Below the pieces are notes generated by a model. The model made no database searches and was not told where the DNA came from. It saw only the letters and a program-made list of their open reading frames with translations. A stretch of 29,033 bases of DNA, taken from a virus. Below are positions 14,595 to 24,762 of this stretch, piece after piece. The position numbers were made by a program, and so were the translations under genes. Each line of letters begins with the position of its first letter. The first letter of the stretch is position 1. Location of the stretch: IMG/VR virus record IMGVR_UViG_3300025897_000054, positions 1-29,033 of that record; one strand, given 5' to 3'.

Positions 14595-14603
14595 AATAAA
14601 TAT
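14595..14603 (-). promoter_or_regulatory. Putative late promoter of the beta-helix gene
   Basis: The minus strand reads GATATTTATTTAAAA, a close match to the recurring motif, ending 16 bases before the ATG at 14578. It suggests that this gene can be transcribed separately from the fibre operon upstream. Confidence 0.45.
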
Positions 14604-14628
14604 CAAAGTTTCTTAATTTGTTATTTTT

Positions 14629-15510
14629 TTATACTGTTGGTGGAGAATTTTTATATGGATGTGATACGGGTAGATTTCCTTCTAACCCCCACTTCCACGC
14701 TAAATATCCTTCCGCCTTTTCTAAATCTGTTAAATCTGTTCCTCCTGTACCTGTGATATCAGCAACTGCAAAGAATTCTGCTAATCTACCATCCAATTCT
14801 TGTGACGCTCTATTTCTCATTAATCTTAATTCTTGATTTGAACTAATAGAATTATCATAATCATTAACAGGAGTATATGCGTTATTACCATTAACTCTAT
14901 TACCTATTTGATTTCCTGTTTTATTAAACCAACAAGAAACAATCACCCAACTATCTATTGAAACACTTTGAAGATTCCAATCTTGTAAATTACCAATTGT
15001 AGAACTAATTCTATTAGATGATAATGCATCTAAGTCTAATTCACCTGGCCAAGAGTTAGAACCACCACCCGCTGAAGATATTGCGTAATCCCTTTTAGGT
15101 GATTGGTTTGTTTCATATGACCAAAAACTATCTTTATCACCATCAACAAAATCCGCTAAAAATACACCTATTGCCCAATGATTACCAGAACTAGTTTGAT
15201 TTGAATATGTAGAACTTTGTAAATATTCACCATTCCCATCAAAATCAAATACATTTAAACTATTAAGCCCCCCACTAACAACCGTTGGGGTATTACCGAT
15301 ATTCATTGTATAAGTTCCAGCCTTATCAGTTACAGATGTTAATGTCGAACCTGCGGTGGTATAACTACTAGTATCACTAGCGTCAATCCAAGCAACTACA
15401 TTAACATTTGTAGGTTCCCAATCTGATGGTGAAACATCTTGACCCAATAACTTTAAAGTAAGATTATCACTAACGATTCTACCATTATATGAAATAAACT
15501 TTCGACCCAT
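14629..15510 (-). CDS. LamG/concanavalin-like lectin-fold tail protein
   Basis: This is a 293-aa protein. From about residue 36 it shows the jelly-roll lectin pattern (NVVAWIDASDTSSYT, SVTDKAGTYTMNIG, VFDFDGNGEYLQSS, and later WVIVSCWFNKTGNQIGNRVNG). It closes with EGYLAWKWGLEGNLPVSHPY, a motif I associate with LamG-like domains in phage tail and bacterial surface proteins. Such domains usually bind glycans. The N-terminal 30 residues (MGRKFISYNGRIVSDNLTLK) may be a short attachment segment to the tail. The start is nine bases after the stop of the giant fibre, so the two genes are co-transcribed and probably assemble together. A receptor-binding or fibre-accessory role is inferred. Confidence 0.75.
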   Translation of the reverse strand: MGRKFISYNGRIVSDNLTLKLLGQDVSPSDWEPTNVNVVAWIDASDTSSYTTAGSTLTSVTDKAGTYTMNIGNTPTVVSGGLNSLNVFDFDGNGEYLQSSTYSNQTSSGNHWAIGVFLADFVDGDKDSFWSYETNQSPKRDYAISSAGGGSNSWPGELDLDALSSNRISSTIGNLQDWNLQSVSIDSWVIVSCWFNKTGNQIGNRVNGNNAYTPVNDYDNSISSNQELRLMRNRASQELDGRLAEFFAVADITGTGGTDLTDLEKAEGYLAWKWGLEGNLPVSHPYKNSPPTV

Positions 15511-15519
15511 ATTCTAATT

Positions 15520-18500
15520 TTACATTTGCCACCATTGTCCTGTTCCTGTACTAACTAATATAACCGCTCCACCATCTGCGGATAATTCAAAGGAAGAAAC
15601 TACTGATGTTGTTATTATGGTATCTGAACCTGCGGCTTGTATGGTTATAGGATTTCTTCTAGAATTAACACCAATATCTTTTACTTCATATCTTTTTGTA
15701 CCACTACTTGTAGAATCGGGTAAGAATAAAGTAGGTTCAACAGAAGAAGTGTCAAAACCAATAACATCATCACTTGTCGTTGCGGAATAAGTTGTTCCTG
15801 TAACTGATACCACACTTAATGACGATGACACATCTATCTTAATTTGATTTGTTGAAGGATTAGATAGTGTTACATTTGTACCACCAGTTAAGAATAAAAC
15901 ATCTGTACCATCGTTTCTTGTGACTGTTGCTTGATTAGAACTAAATGTCGTTCCTGTTACAAATGTATCTGTTACACCAGTGATGTCTACATTAGTGGCA
16001 TCATTTCTTGTTAAAGTAATTGTGTCTGTTGCATCACTATAAGTACCACCTGTAACATAAGTATCCATAGAAGGTGGAAGAGAAACATCAATAACAATTG
16101 TGTCATTATTTAAACTTAATGTTGTGTTAGAACCACCACTTAGGGAATAGAATTCAAAGTCATCAACATTTCTTTGTTTAAATACTCCTTGACCAACACC
16201 TACATTAGAGACTGTATTGTCTTCCGCACCTGTGGATGCAAATATCCAACCACAAATCTTATCTTTTTTGGGTATTGTACTACCTTGTTGATATTGAACA
16301 GGTATTGTAAACCATCCTGTATTATCTACAGTTGAAGCACTTACTGTAAATAAAAGTGCTCTAGTTGCATCATCATTTTGTTGAATGTAAATTACATCAC
16401 CAACATCTAATATGTTTAATAGGTTACTAGCGTCTATACTATTATTAGTTTCATCACTAACATAGACTTCTGTAATCGCACTTGCAACTGTATTATTTAA
16501 TCTAAAATGTCCTGAACCTGGGTCTGAACTAGCAGTAGGTTCTTTAAATTTCCAAGGGAATGATACCGAAGCACCACCTCCACCACCTGAAGTAACATTT
16601 AAAGTTATAGAATTATTACCATTATCTATAAATTGTGCGTTTGTACCACCACTAAGTTGTAATACTTGTTGTGAATCATTTCTTGTTAACTCTAAAACAT
16701 TTGATGTAACGGAAGAACCTGTAACAAATGTATTCGTATCGGGTGTTATACCACTAACTGGACGATATTCTACTTCACCTGTACTACTATTTCTTACTAA
16801 AATATCAGTTGCGGAATTATTAAGTGTTGGTGTGGTTGTTAAGAATGCGGTTTGTGCTGATAATACGCCATCTACAATAGTGTCACTATCTATGTATGTA
16901 TCGTATCCTGCATTACCAACGAAAACTCTATCTTGATTATCTACACCTATTAAAGAAACATTGGCGTCCGCAACCGTCCTACCTTGTAAAAAGAAAGAAT
17001 TATCCCTTATATTAATATGTCCGTTAAATACGTTAATTGCGGAATTAGATGTAACACTAGTTGCGGTTAGTGGACCAAGTGTTGTATCACCTGTAACATC
17101 TAAATCACCATTTATGTCATAATCACCTGTGAGTGTTTTACTATAATCCCAAACAGTAGTTGCGGAGTTATAAACAATTAAATCACCATTTGTTGCTCCA
17201 GTTGTTTGAATATCACTAATATCCCCTAATTTAGTTGATAAATGTCTATCTACAAATATAGAACCGTTAGCTGCTGCATTTAAAATAACACCCATCTCCA
17301 ATACTTGATTGGGAGCACTTGGTTCTACTGAGGTTAATCCTCCTGGTATTGTTGGTGAAACGTATAATACGTCACCATCAGACCAAGATTCACCATATAA
17401 TGAACCTGTGGTATCTATACCTCTAACAACACCAAATTCAGTAACTAAACCATCTTCACCATTTAATATATCTTCTGTTGCAATACCTAAAGTTTTTGCG
17501 AAAGGATATGTACCATCCGCAATCATATATTCACCTAAAATCCTACCCGATGCACCAAATGAGCCAGCGTTCCTAACAACCCTACCGTTTGATATTGTTG
17601 CCCCACTTTGATTTTTAACTATATAATATATTTCTTGTCCAATCTGTTGGGTAACGTTTCCACCACCCATACCTAAATCTAAAGTAGCATCCTCAAAGTT
17701 CCAAGATAACCTACCTTCAGCGGTCTCGCCAGTATAGTTTAAATCAAAATCAATTGTGGTAGCAGTAACCGCATTTAAGTTAGAAGTTCCTGTGACAGTT
17801 ATATCACCATTAACAGTTAAACCTGTCATTGTATTTATTGAGGTGTTTAAATCAACACCATCATTTCTACTAATTGTAAACGTATTTGTATTGTTGTAAG
17901 TGAATCCTGTGACAAATGTATCATTAACATCTATTGTTGATAAATCTAAAGTATATGTCGTACCATCATTTTTAGTAAATGTCGCTAACGCAGTTCCATT
18001 ATCGTATGTAGATCCTGTAGTAAAAGTATCTGTAACACCAGTAATGTCTACTGTAGCCGCATCATTTCTAGTTAAAGTAATTGTATCAGTAGATTCGTTA
18101 TATGTACCACCAGTAACAAATGTATTCATAGAAGATGGTAATGAAACATCTATCAATATATCATTTGTTGCCGTTTCACTTAAGGTGACATTAGAACCAC
18201 CAGATAGACTAAATATATCTACATTATCATTTCTTGTTAGTGTTAGTTGATTGGATGCGAATGTTGTTCCAGTGACAAATGTATTGTTATCTGTAATACC
18301 TGTTAACCCACTACCATCACCAACAAAAGTTCCATTAAACGTACCACCATTAAATGTTGTTGCGGATATACTACCAGATGTACCAATATCAAAAGTAACT
18401 GCACTTAGTACAGTCGCTAAGTCTATTGTATCTGCGGTAGCGACAAATGAGGTACCATCGTTTTGTGAAATAGTAAATGTATTTGAACTTATACTAAAAT

Positions 18501-21500
18501 CATTTACAAACGTATCTGTAAGTCCTGTAATGTTATATGGTGTAAAACCTGAATTACCTACAATTTGCACAATAACTTCACTATCACCACTTGTTGCGGA
18601 TTGTGTTACCGTACCACCAGTACTAAATGAGTTAGTATCAGTAGTATCCAAAACTTCTAAATTGACTGTTGTACTATCATTAGTAATTGTGACAGTACCA
18701 CCAGTAGATGTTAAACCTTTAAATTCTAAATTATCACCATTCTTTTGTGCAAATAATCCTGTGGTAGACAAATTAGTTGCCCCACTTACTTTTGAGTTTA
18801 ATATTGTTTCAGTATTAGATGTATAACTATTAAATGTTAAATTATCTGTTTTACCACTTAACACAGGACTTAAACTAACATTATAATAATTGGTACCTAA
18901 TATATTACTATCGAATTGAATCGTCTCACCAACCAAAGTAGAACCAGTGGTAAAGGTATCTGTTATACCTGTAACAAAACCACAAACATCGAAAGTTGTC
19001 CCACTATTTGTGGTGAATGTGACACATCCTGATGATGGGTTATAAGTACCACCAGTTACGTTAATATCATTGTCTGAGAATAACGCTGCAGAATTTGTTA
19101 CAGTAAATGTACCTCCAGTATTATATGTAAATGTTAATTGTGAAGTTGCAACATCCGCGTTACCACTAACAACAAAAGTATCTCCACTAACCGAACTGAT
19201 TAAAGAACTTAAACCAACATCAAAAGTAGTTACTACATTGTTACCACTAAAATTAATATTATTTGTTCCCACATCATAGGAACCACCACTAACATAAAAA
19301 TTATCAGTAGATATCCCAGTTAAATTCGATCCATCCCCAAAATAAGTTGTCGCTGATATTGTTGTTGCAGTTAAAACATTACTAACAAAAACATTACTAC
19401 TAAAATTTTGGTTGTCATTAAAAGATATTTCACCTGATAATTCAGGTGTAGATGTTGTAGTATCAATAGATATTTTATCATTCCCACCATTATCTTGTAT
19501 AGTAATACCATCACCTTTAATCTTAAAGTCATCACTAATAATAGTTAATTCTCCACCATCGTCTTGTATTGTACTTACACCAGATAATGATGTAACAGTA
19601 AGTGCAGACATTATATTAATAGAGGTAGTTAAATCAACACCATCATTTCTAGTGATAGTTAAATTATTAGAATTGTCATAAGTAAATCCAGTGACAAACG
19701 TATCTGCTGATGTTGCTGCACTTATAATAGAATTAACATCTCTATATTCTACATCTCCAGTTGTAGAATTTCTTCCTAATATTTCTGTTAATGAATTATC
19801 ATTTGTCGGTGTATTATATATTACTAAATCACCTACATTTGTTGTTCCCGTATAGTTAAACAACCCAGTTGTTGTTATGTTGGAATTGATAGGTTTATTT
19901 ACATTTAAAGAATGTAAAATTTCCACCGTCTGAGACGCGGTAGACGTTATAGATTCAGTATTAACATTAATATCGAAATTACCAATTTTTAAATCTGTTG
20001 GGTCTGAAGTTATAGAAACACCATTAGTGTTACCAGTAAAAGTGTTATTTGTTAAAGAGCCATTTAAAATAGTTGTACCACCCTTAAGTAATATAGAACC
20101 GTTACCGTTATCCCCATTTGAAATGATATTACCATTATAAAAAAAAGTATTACCATTATGTGGACCAGTAAAAGAGTTAAGAATAGGGTATTCGTTTACA
20201 ATTATATCACCATTATAATTAAACTCACCACCAGTACATGTTTGCCCATAAACAATACCTCTTTGTGCTTCTATATTACCGTTAAGTGTTATCTTACCAC
20301 CTTTTTGGTTGCTATTATTGATAACAAATTGGGTACCCACTGGTTCATGAGATAGCTTGTTGAAATTAACAACAATTTCAGCCCCATCTTCAGTGTCACT
20401 AAATCCTATAGGTTGAAATGATGGTTTTCCTAATATTTCTGAAATATTTACTAAAGACGTTCCCGAATAATTACTATAATGGAACCCCCAATGACCACTA
20501 CCACCTACTACTTTATTTACATTTATAATATGTTTAGAACCATCTTGCATTGCAATACAGTCTGCACTAATGTCTACATTTATATCATTACCCTCTAAAT
20601 GTAATGTAGACACATCTTTTGAGTTAATACCTAATCCGTTTTCGATATTAATAATATCGAATTCAAAAGACGAAACAGAATTGCTTTCCAAATCTAAAAC
20701 AGTACCACCAACACTACCATCTGTACTTGCTGAAACCACAAATATACCATAACCATAAACATTACAAGTTGTTGCGGAATAAATATTAGAAACTTTAGTT
20801 GGTGTTGAACCTAATTTAAATAGTGCACTTGCGTTAGCAACAAGGGTTGGCGTCATTGTTACAATAGAATTTGGTTCAAAATAAAAGTTACCATTTTCAT
20901 ATTGAATTTCTTCTTCTTCATAACTACCAGGGTAAACATGAATAAGCGTGTCACCAGTTACTGTTGAAGCTGACAATTCAGAAACCACTTTATTCCTAGC
21001 TGCAGTTATTGTTTTAAATGGATTATGTAAATCACCCCTAACCGCAGTTGAGTCATCACCTGTTGGTGAGACGAAGTAAGTATTATAAATATCGATATTA
21101 GAACTGATACCACTTAATGAAACACTAAATGTAGTCTCAATACTATTACCACTAAAATCTATTGATGTCGTACCTTCATTATATGTGCCACCACTAACAA
21201 ATGTGTCTTGTGATGTTGCTGCACTTATAATAGAACTAACATCTCTGTATTCTACATCTCCAGTTGTAGAATTTCTCCCTAAAATTTGAGTTAATGAATT
21301 GTCGTTTGTTGGTGTATTATAAACTACTAAATCACCAACATTTGTTGTTCCTGTATAATTAAACAACCCAGTTGTTGTAATGCCAGAACTCATTGGTTTA
21401 TTAATATTCAATGAATGTTTTATGTTTACAACATTAGATGATGAAGTTCCTATAGTATTACCACTAGCAACATTAATATCAAAATTATCTATAGATAATA

Positions 21501-23154
21501 TAGAATCACCATCAATGTTAATACCGTTAGATAAATCACCTAAAGACAAATTAGTTAATGAACCATTTAAGTTAGCGGTTATTTTATTTAATTCGATACC
21601 ACCATTAGAATTAAGGGGGGGCGGCTCTGATGTTACACCACTCGTAACAATATCTCCATTATAATTTAAAACAAAATCATTACTAGGTGATAAAACACCT
21701 ACAGATAATAACGCTGTATCTCTACAAGTTATATTACCATTTATATTATATTCACCAGCATCATGATATAACAATATACCATTACCATAAGGTGCGTAAA
21801 AATCACCATTTAATGTAACTTTCGCCCCTAAATTATCTCCTGAGTTTATTATATATCGAGAACCTCCAGTGTGTTCAATTAAGTTAAAGTTCATTGTGAT
21901 TTCAGCCGTAGGTTGCATAAACCTATCAAATCCAATAAGTTGGTCCGAACCAATTAGCTTATTAAAATTAACCACAGATTTACCAGCAAAAGATTGTCTA
22001 TAATGTATATTATAATGACTATTGCCACCAACAATATCATTTACATTAATTAGCGTAGTTGATGTGTCACTAAAATCTAAACCATCACTACCACTAGGGT
22101 CTAGTAAGATATCATGACCTTCTAAAGTTAGTATAGAATTACCTCCAGCCCAAAATGCTTCACCACTATGTACATAGGCATCATTAAACTCAAAATAAGA
22201 ATTAGAGTCACCTAACATACTTAAAATAAAACCACCAAAAGAATCTGTATCCGTTGTAGCTGATACTGAAAAATCACCATAACCATAAACATTACAAGTG
22301 TTAGCTGAATATGTGTTTGATTCATAAACTAAAGTTTGACCTAATCTAAAAATAGATGTAGTACCACCACTAGCCGTTCTTTGTGTGGTAACCTTAGAGT
22401 TTGGTTCGAAGTAAAAATTACCATTTTCATATTGAATCTCATCTTCTAAATACTCACCAGAATAAACATGAATCAATGAATTTGAATACCCATCTACAAC
22501 GGCTTGATTTCTAGCTTCTGTGATTGTTTTCCAAGGATTATTTATGTCACCGACTAAGGCAGTAGAATTATCACCACTTAATGAGGAAACAAAATATGTG
22601 TTTTGTAATTTTGCTGCTGGAGCAATGGAACTAACATCTCTATATTTAACCTCACCCGTACCACTATCACGAGCTAATATTTCTGTTAAACCATTGTCTT
22701 GGGATATACTACTTAGAGTTAGTCCACTTAAAAATATTAACTCATCGTGTACTGTTATTGGTGAACATCCATATATGTTAGTTGTATATACACCAGTACA
22801 AGCACTTAATACACCATTAATGGTTAAACCACTAAACTCACTAATATTAACTCCAAAAGAGACGCCATCATTTCTACCAATACTTAGGTTATTAGAGTTA
22901 TCGTATGTCATACCCGTAACAAAAGTGTTTGTGTCCATACTACCGAATATATCCAATAGATTTGTACCACCACTTAAAAATACAGATGAATTAATTGTGT
23001 TCGCAGATAATATATCACTATGTACGATTATAGTATCACCAGTACAAGGATAAATGTCATTCGTATAGAATCCAGTACAAGCACTTAAAATGTCTTGTTC
23101 TACACCAGATACTATATAATTTTTTCTTATGTTAGAATTGTCGCAACTACTCAT
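15520..23154 (-). CDS. Giant modular tail fibre/adhesin, 2544 aa
   Basis: The start overlaps the gp15-like stop as ATGA, so translation is probably coupled. Residues about 185-650 and 690-1148 are two copies of a beta-helix module, each opening with NTYFVS, then NPxKTITxARN, then HVYxGxYxxxEIQYENGNFY, and each closing with ILGRNSTTGDVEYRDV. From about 1150 to 2490 there are roughly a dozen short beta repeats of the form TFVTGxTYxxxxxTLTRNDG, and FGDGSNLTGI-type fibre motifs. Residues about 1830-1990 (IGQEIYYIVKNQSGATI through DVLYVSPTIPGGL) form a distinct domain seen in other phage tail proteins. The C-terminus (RYEVKDIGVNSRRNPITIQA, ending GTGQWWQM) resembles fibre tips. A trimeric fibre for host recognition is inferred. 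The plus-strand frames within it are shadows. Confidence 0.88.
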   Translation of the reverse strand: MSSCDNSNIRKNYIVSGVEQDILSACTGFYTNDIYPCTGDTIIVHSDILSANTINSSVFLSGGTNLLDIFGSMDTNTFVTGMTYDNSNNLSIGRNDGVSFGVNISEFSGLTINGVLSACTGVYTTNIYGCSPITVHDELIFLSGLTLSSISQDNGLTEILARDSGTGEVKYRDVSSIAPAAKLQNTYFVSSLSGDNSTALVGDINNPWKTITEARNQAVVDGYSNSLIHVYSGEYLEDEIQYENGNFYFEPNSKVTTQRTASGGTTSIFRLGQTLVYESNTYSANTCNVYGYGDFSVSATTDTDSFGGFILSMLGDSNSYFEFNDAYVHSGEAFWAGGNSILTLEGHDILLDPSGSDGLDFSDTSTTLINVNDIVGGNSHYNIHYRQSFAGKSVVNFNKLIGSDQLIGFDRFMQPTAEITMNFNLIEHTGGSRYIINSGDNLGAKVTLNGDFYAPYGNGILLYHDAGEYNINGNITCRDTALLSVGVLSPSNDFVLNYNGDIVTSGVTSEPPPLNSNGGIELNKITANLNGSLTNLSLGDLSNGINIDGDSILSIDNFDINVASGNTIGTSSSNVVNIKHSLNINKPMSSGITTTGLFNYTGTTNVGDLVVYNTPTNDNSLTQILGRNSTTGDVEYRDVSSIISAATSQDTFVSGGTYNEGTTSIDFSGNSIETTFSVSLSGISSNIDIYNTYFVSPTGDDSTAVRGDLHNPFKTITAARNKVVSELSASTVTGDTLIHVYPGSYEEEEIQYENGNFYFEPNSIVTMTPTLVANASALFKLGSTPTKVSNIYSATTCNVYGYGIFVVSASTDGSVGGTVLDLESNSVSSFEFDIINIENGLGINSKDVSTLHLEGNDINVDISADCIAMQDGSKHIINVNKVVGGSGHWGFHYSNYSGTSLVNISEILGKPSFQPIGFSDTEDGAEIVVNFNKLSHEPVGTQFVINNSNQKGGKITLNGNIEAQRGIVYGQTCTGGEFNYNGDIIVNEYPILNSFTGPHNGNTFFYNGNIISNGDNGNGSILLKGGTTILNGSLTNNTFTGNTNGVSITSDPTDLKIGNFDINVNTESITSTASQTVEILHSLNVNKPINSNITTTGLFNYTGTTNVGDLVIYNTPTNDNSLTEILGRNSTTGDVEYRDVNSIISAATSADTFVTGFTYDNSNNLTITRNDGVDLTTSINIMSALTVTSLSGVSTIQDDGGELTIISDDFKIKGDGITIQDNGGNDKISIDTTTSTPELSGEISFNDNQNFSSNVFVSNVLTATTISATTYFGDGSNLTGISTDNFYVSGGSYDVGTNNINFSGNNVVTTFDVGLSSLISSVSGDTFVVSGNADVATSQLTFTYNTGGTFTVTNSAALFSDNDINVTGGTYNPSSGCVTFTTNSGTTFDVCGFVTGITDTFTTGSTLVGETIQFDSNILGTNYYNVSLSPVLSGKTDNLTFNSYTSNTETILNSKVSGATNLSTTGLFAQKNGDNLEFKGLTSTGGTVTITNDSTTVNLEVLDTTDTNSFSTGGTVTQSATSGDSEVIVQIVGNSGFTPYNITGLTDTFVNDFSISSNTFTISQNDGTSFVATADTIDLATVLSAVTFDIGTSGSISATTFNGGTFNGTFVGDGSGLTGITDNNTFVTGTTFASNQLTLTRNDNVDIFSLSGGSNVTLSETATNDILIDVSLPSSMNTFVTGGTYNESTDTITLTRNDAATVDITGVTDTFTTGSTYDNGTALATFTKNDGTTYTLDLSTIDVNDTFVTGFTYNNTNTFTISRNDGVDLNTSINTMTGLTVNGDITVTGTSNLNAVTATTIDFDLNYTGETAEGRLSWNFEDATLDLGMGGGNVTQQIGQEIYYIVKNQSGATISNGRVVRNAGSFGASGRILGEYMIADGTYPFAKTLGIATEDILNGEDGLVTEFGVVRGIDTTGSLYGESWSDGDVLYVSPTIPGGLTSVEPSAPNQVLEMGVILNAAANGSIFVDRHLSTKLGDISDIQTTGATNGDLIVYNSATTVWDYSKTLTGDYDINGDLDVTGDTTLGPLTATSVTSNSAINVFNGHINIRDNSFFLQGRTVADANVSLIGVDNQDRVFVGNAGYDTYIDSDTIVDGVLSAQTAFLTTTPTLNNSATDILVRNSSTGEVEYRPVSGITPDTNTFVTGSSVTSNVLELTRNDSQQVLQLSGGTNAQFIDNGNNSITLNVTSGGGGGASVSFPWKFKEPTASSDPGSGHFRLNNTVASAITEVYVSDETNNSIDASNLLNILDVGDVIYIQQNDDATRALLFTVSASTVDNTGWFTIPVQYQQGSTIPKKDKICGWIFASTGAEDNTVSNVGVGQGVFKQRNVDDFEFYSLSGGSNTTLSLNNDTIVIDVSLPPSMDTYVTGGTYSDATDTITLTRNDATNVDITGVTDTFVTGTTFSSNQATVTRNDGTDVLFLTGGTNVTLSNPSTNQIKIDVSSSLSVVSVTGTTYSATTSDDVIGFDTSSVEPTLFLPDSTSSGTKRYEVKDIGVNSRRNPITIQAAGSDTIITTSVVSSFELSADGGAVILVSTGTGQWWQM
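19710..22602 (-). repeat. Tandem duplication of a ~1.4-kb beta-helix module in the giant fibre
   Basis: Module 1 is coded by about 21204-22602 and module 2 by about 19710-21084. The copies are diverged in the middle but closely similar at their edges: DNA around 19715-19880 and 21205-21370 is nearly the same, and the opening and closing peptide motifs match. Edge conservation with core divergence suggests duplication followed by change of the binding face, or recombination at the module edges. Confidence 0.75.
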
Positions 23155-24182
23155 AATATCGTACCAGTTATTTTCACATCAGATGATAAATTACCATCTA
23201 CTTTATTTACTTTTATGTATAATTCATCACCATTACTTACTGTAAATGGTAATGTTTTATCAACACCATTGACTTTTAATATTACAGAACTTGCGTTTGT
23301 GAAATTAGAATCGTTATAAGTCGCATCTATCTCTATAGGTATAGTTACACTACTTACCCCACTATTAAATAGTACGTTGATACAGATTGTTTTATCTTGA
23401 TCATCAACATTGATTTGATATTGAGCCCTATATAATTCTTCACTAATTTCATAAAATTGTATTCCCCTACTAATTGCAGGTGTAACAACAAAGTCTTCTT
23501 CGTCTAATAAATATCCCATCATTTTAATAGTAAACGTCTGAACGTAATATTTTCTTTCATCTAAATTAGTAATTTGACTTTCATCACTAATACCATCTAA
23601 TAATAATGGTATTGGATGACCATTAACCCTAATATATTTTTCTAATGCAGAAAAAGAAGTTAGCATTTTCCTGTTCATCACATTTAAGTCCCTCATTCTA
23701 TTACAAAACAACCTTACTTCGTACATAATATCTACAGATATAGGTTGGGGTATTTTATATATATCATACCCCTTTCTGTTACCATCCCATGTTGGTATTT
23801 TCATATAAGTAAATGTTGGTCTTCCTGGTATATTAAAAGACCCTGCGTAGTTTGTACCTTGTTGTGGATCTGGTTTTCTAACAATAGTGATGAAAGGTAG
23901 TGTAATATTTTTATCTATATCTGAATATTGCCATGTTTTTGAAAACTCTGCCCACCTTTGGGTTGTTAAAAATATTACGGGTACTTTTTCACCCGCCAAA
24001 GACAAGTCAATATCATTTTTAACATAATTTATTAACTCACCATCCATATCTTCATGTAGTATCCCCTTTGGTAAATAGGTACCTTTATTAGCGATATCGT
24101 CTAAGATACTTTGTCTTTGCTCAAACCCCTGTTTATGTGGGGTAATTTTTAAATCTTTTCTATAGTTTTTTGGTAATCCCAT
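23151..24182 (-). CDS. gp15: Tail terminator / sheath stabiliser, T4 gp15-like
   Basis: This 343-aa protein aligns by eye with T4 gp15 (272 aa), which caps the tail tube and sheath and joins the tail to the head. Supporting parts are EKVPVIFLTTQRWAEFSKTW, comparable to the gp15 VPITYAS region; ISVDIMYEVRLFCNRMRDLN, comparable to its P-I-x-M-I-Y-E-L-x-I-F segment; then VNGHPIPLLLDGIS and a YVQTFTIKMMGYLLDEED strand, comparable to the gp15 L-T-F-E-V-N-G-W-M-Y region. The C-terminal 90 residues after TPAISRGIQFYE are extra and look like a small Ig-like beta domain (PFTVSNGDELYIKVNKVDGN). The start is two bases after the gp14-like stop, and its stop overlaps the fibre start. The order gp14-gp15 agrees with T4. 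Confidence 0.68.
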   Translation of the reverse strand: MGLPKNYRKDLKITPHKQGFEQRQSILDDIANKGTYLPKGILHEDMDGELINYVKNDIDLSLAGEKVPVIFLTTQRWAEFSKTWQYSDIDKNITLPFITIVRKPDPQQGTNYAGSFNIPGRPTFTYMKIPTWDGNRKGYDIYKIPQPISVDIMYEVRLFCNRMRDLNVMNRKMLTSFSALEKYIRVNGHPIPLLLDGISDESQITNLDERKYYVQTFTIKMMGYLLDEEDFVVTPAISRGIQFYEISEELYRAQYQINVDDQDKTICINVLFNSGVSSVTIPIEIDATYNDSNFTNASSVILKVNGVDKTLPFTVSNGDELYIKVNKVDGNLSSDVKITGTIL

Positions 24183-24184
24183 AT

Positions 24185-24706
24185 TTATTTTCCGTCAAAT
24201 TCGTCTAAGTCAGTAGGTACACAAGTTATAGTTCTATAAAAACCTTTATACCCAACCATTGTATGGGCATTATCTGAATTTATCCTACCATCATTTGATA
24301 CTGTGAAATATTTTATTTTTGTTTCAGTTTCTGCATAACCAATATAATCACCATAACTAATATCTACACCTAATTCGTCCAACTGATCTTGGTACACCCC
24401 TATTGTTATATTACCACGCTCTAAATACCTCATAGACCCATCAGAATTGTAGTTTTTATTAGTGGGTGCAGCATAGTTAAAATTAACTGGTATTTCTATT
24501 GGTGGTTTAAATCTTATTTCATCTTTACCTGCCTCACCATAAATGTTATCTATAGTAGTCTCCACCCTATCAACCTGATAAAGAATAACTTTTATATTTA
24601 TATCACCTTCTAACCATTCCCTACCAAAACCTATTTCTAATTCAAAATCTTCAGCAGAAAAAAACTTGTTTAATCTTTCTATTGGGACTTTTCTTTGTTG
24701 CGACAT
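24185..24706 (-). CDS. Neck protein, possibly T4 gp14-like
   Basis: This 173-aa protein is the first gene of the leftward structural operon. The sequence is beta-rich, with a conserved-looking segment ELGVDISYGDYIGYAETETK followed by IKYFTVSNDGRI, comparable to the gp14 region where a P-x-x-G-D-L-I-Y-F loop precedes a F-x-I strand. It is shorter than T4 gp14 (256 aa), and the match is weak, so the call rests mainly on its position directly before the gp15-like gene and on the presence of gp13 nearby. No membrane segment or signal peptide is seen. The alternative is an unrelated head-tail connector of similar fold. Confidence 0.5.
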   Translation of the reverse strand: MSQQRKVPIERLNKFFSAEDFELEIGFGREWLEGDINIKVILYQVDRVETTIDNIYGEAGKDEIRFKPPIEIPVNFNYAAPTNKNYNSDGSMRYLERGNITIGVYQDQLDELGVDISYGDYIGYAETETKIKYFTVSNDGRINSDNAHTMVGYKGFYRTITCVPTDLDEFDGK

Positions 24707-24719
24707 ATTTCTTTTATAG

Positions 24720-24731
24720 ATAAATATTTAT
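24720..24731. promoter_or_regulatory. Palindromic divergent promoter motif (neck operon / SNF2 operon)
   Basis: ATAAATATTTAT is a perfect 12-base palindrome that contains the ATATTTAT motif in both directions. It lies 13 bases from the ATG of the gp14-like gene (minus) and 31 bases from the ATG of the SNF2 gene (plus). One element could serve both genes. Confidence 0.5.
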
Positions 24732-24762
24732 TTTTAGGAAAAAAATCCTTATTATTATAAAT

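Noticed and set aside
17309-23053. Many plus-strand open frames of 60-190 codons opposite the giant fibre
   Set aside because: They are Val/Ser/Pro-rich translations of the antisense of Thr/Asn/Ser repeats, show no recognisable domains and lack the promoter motif. They follow from the repeat composition of the fibre gene.
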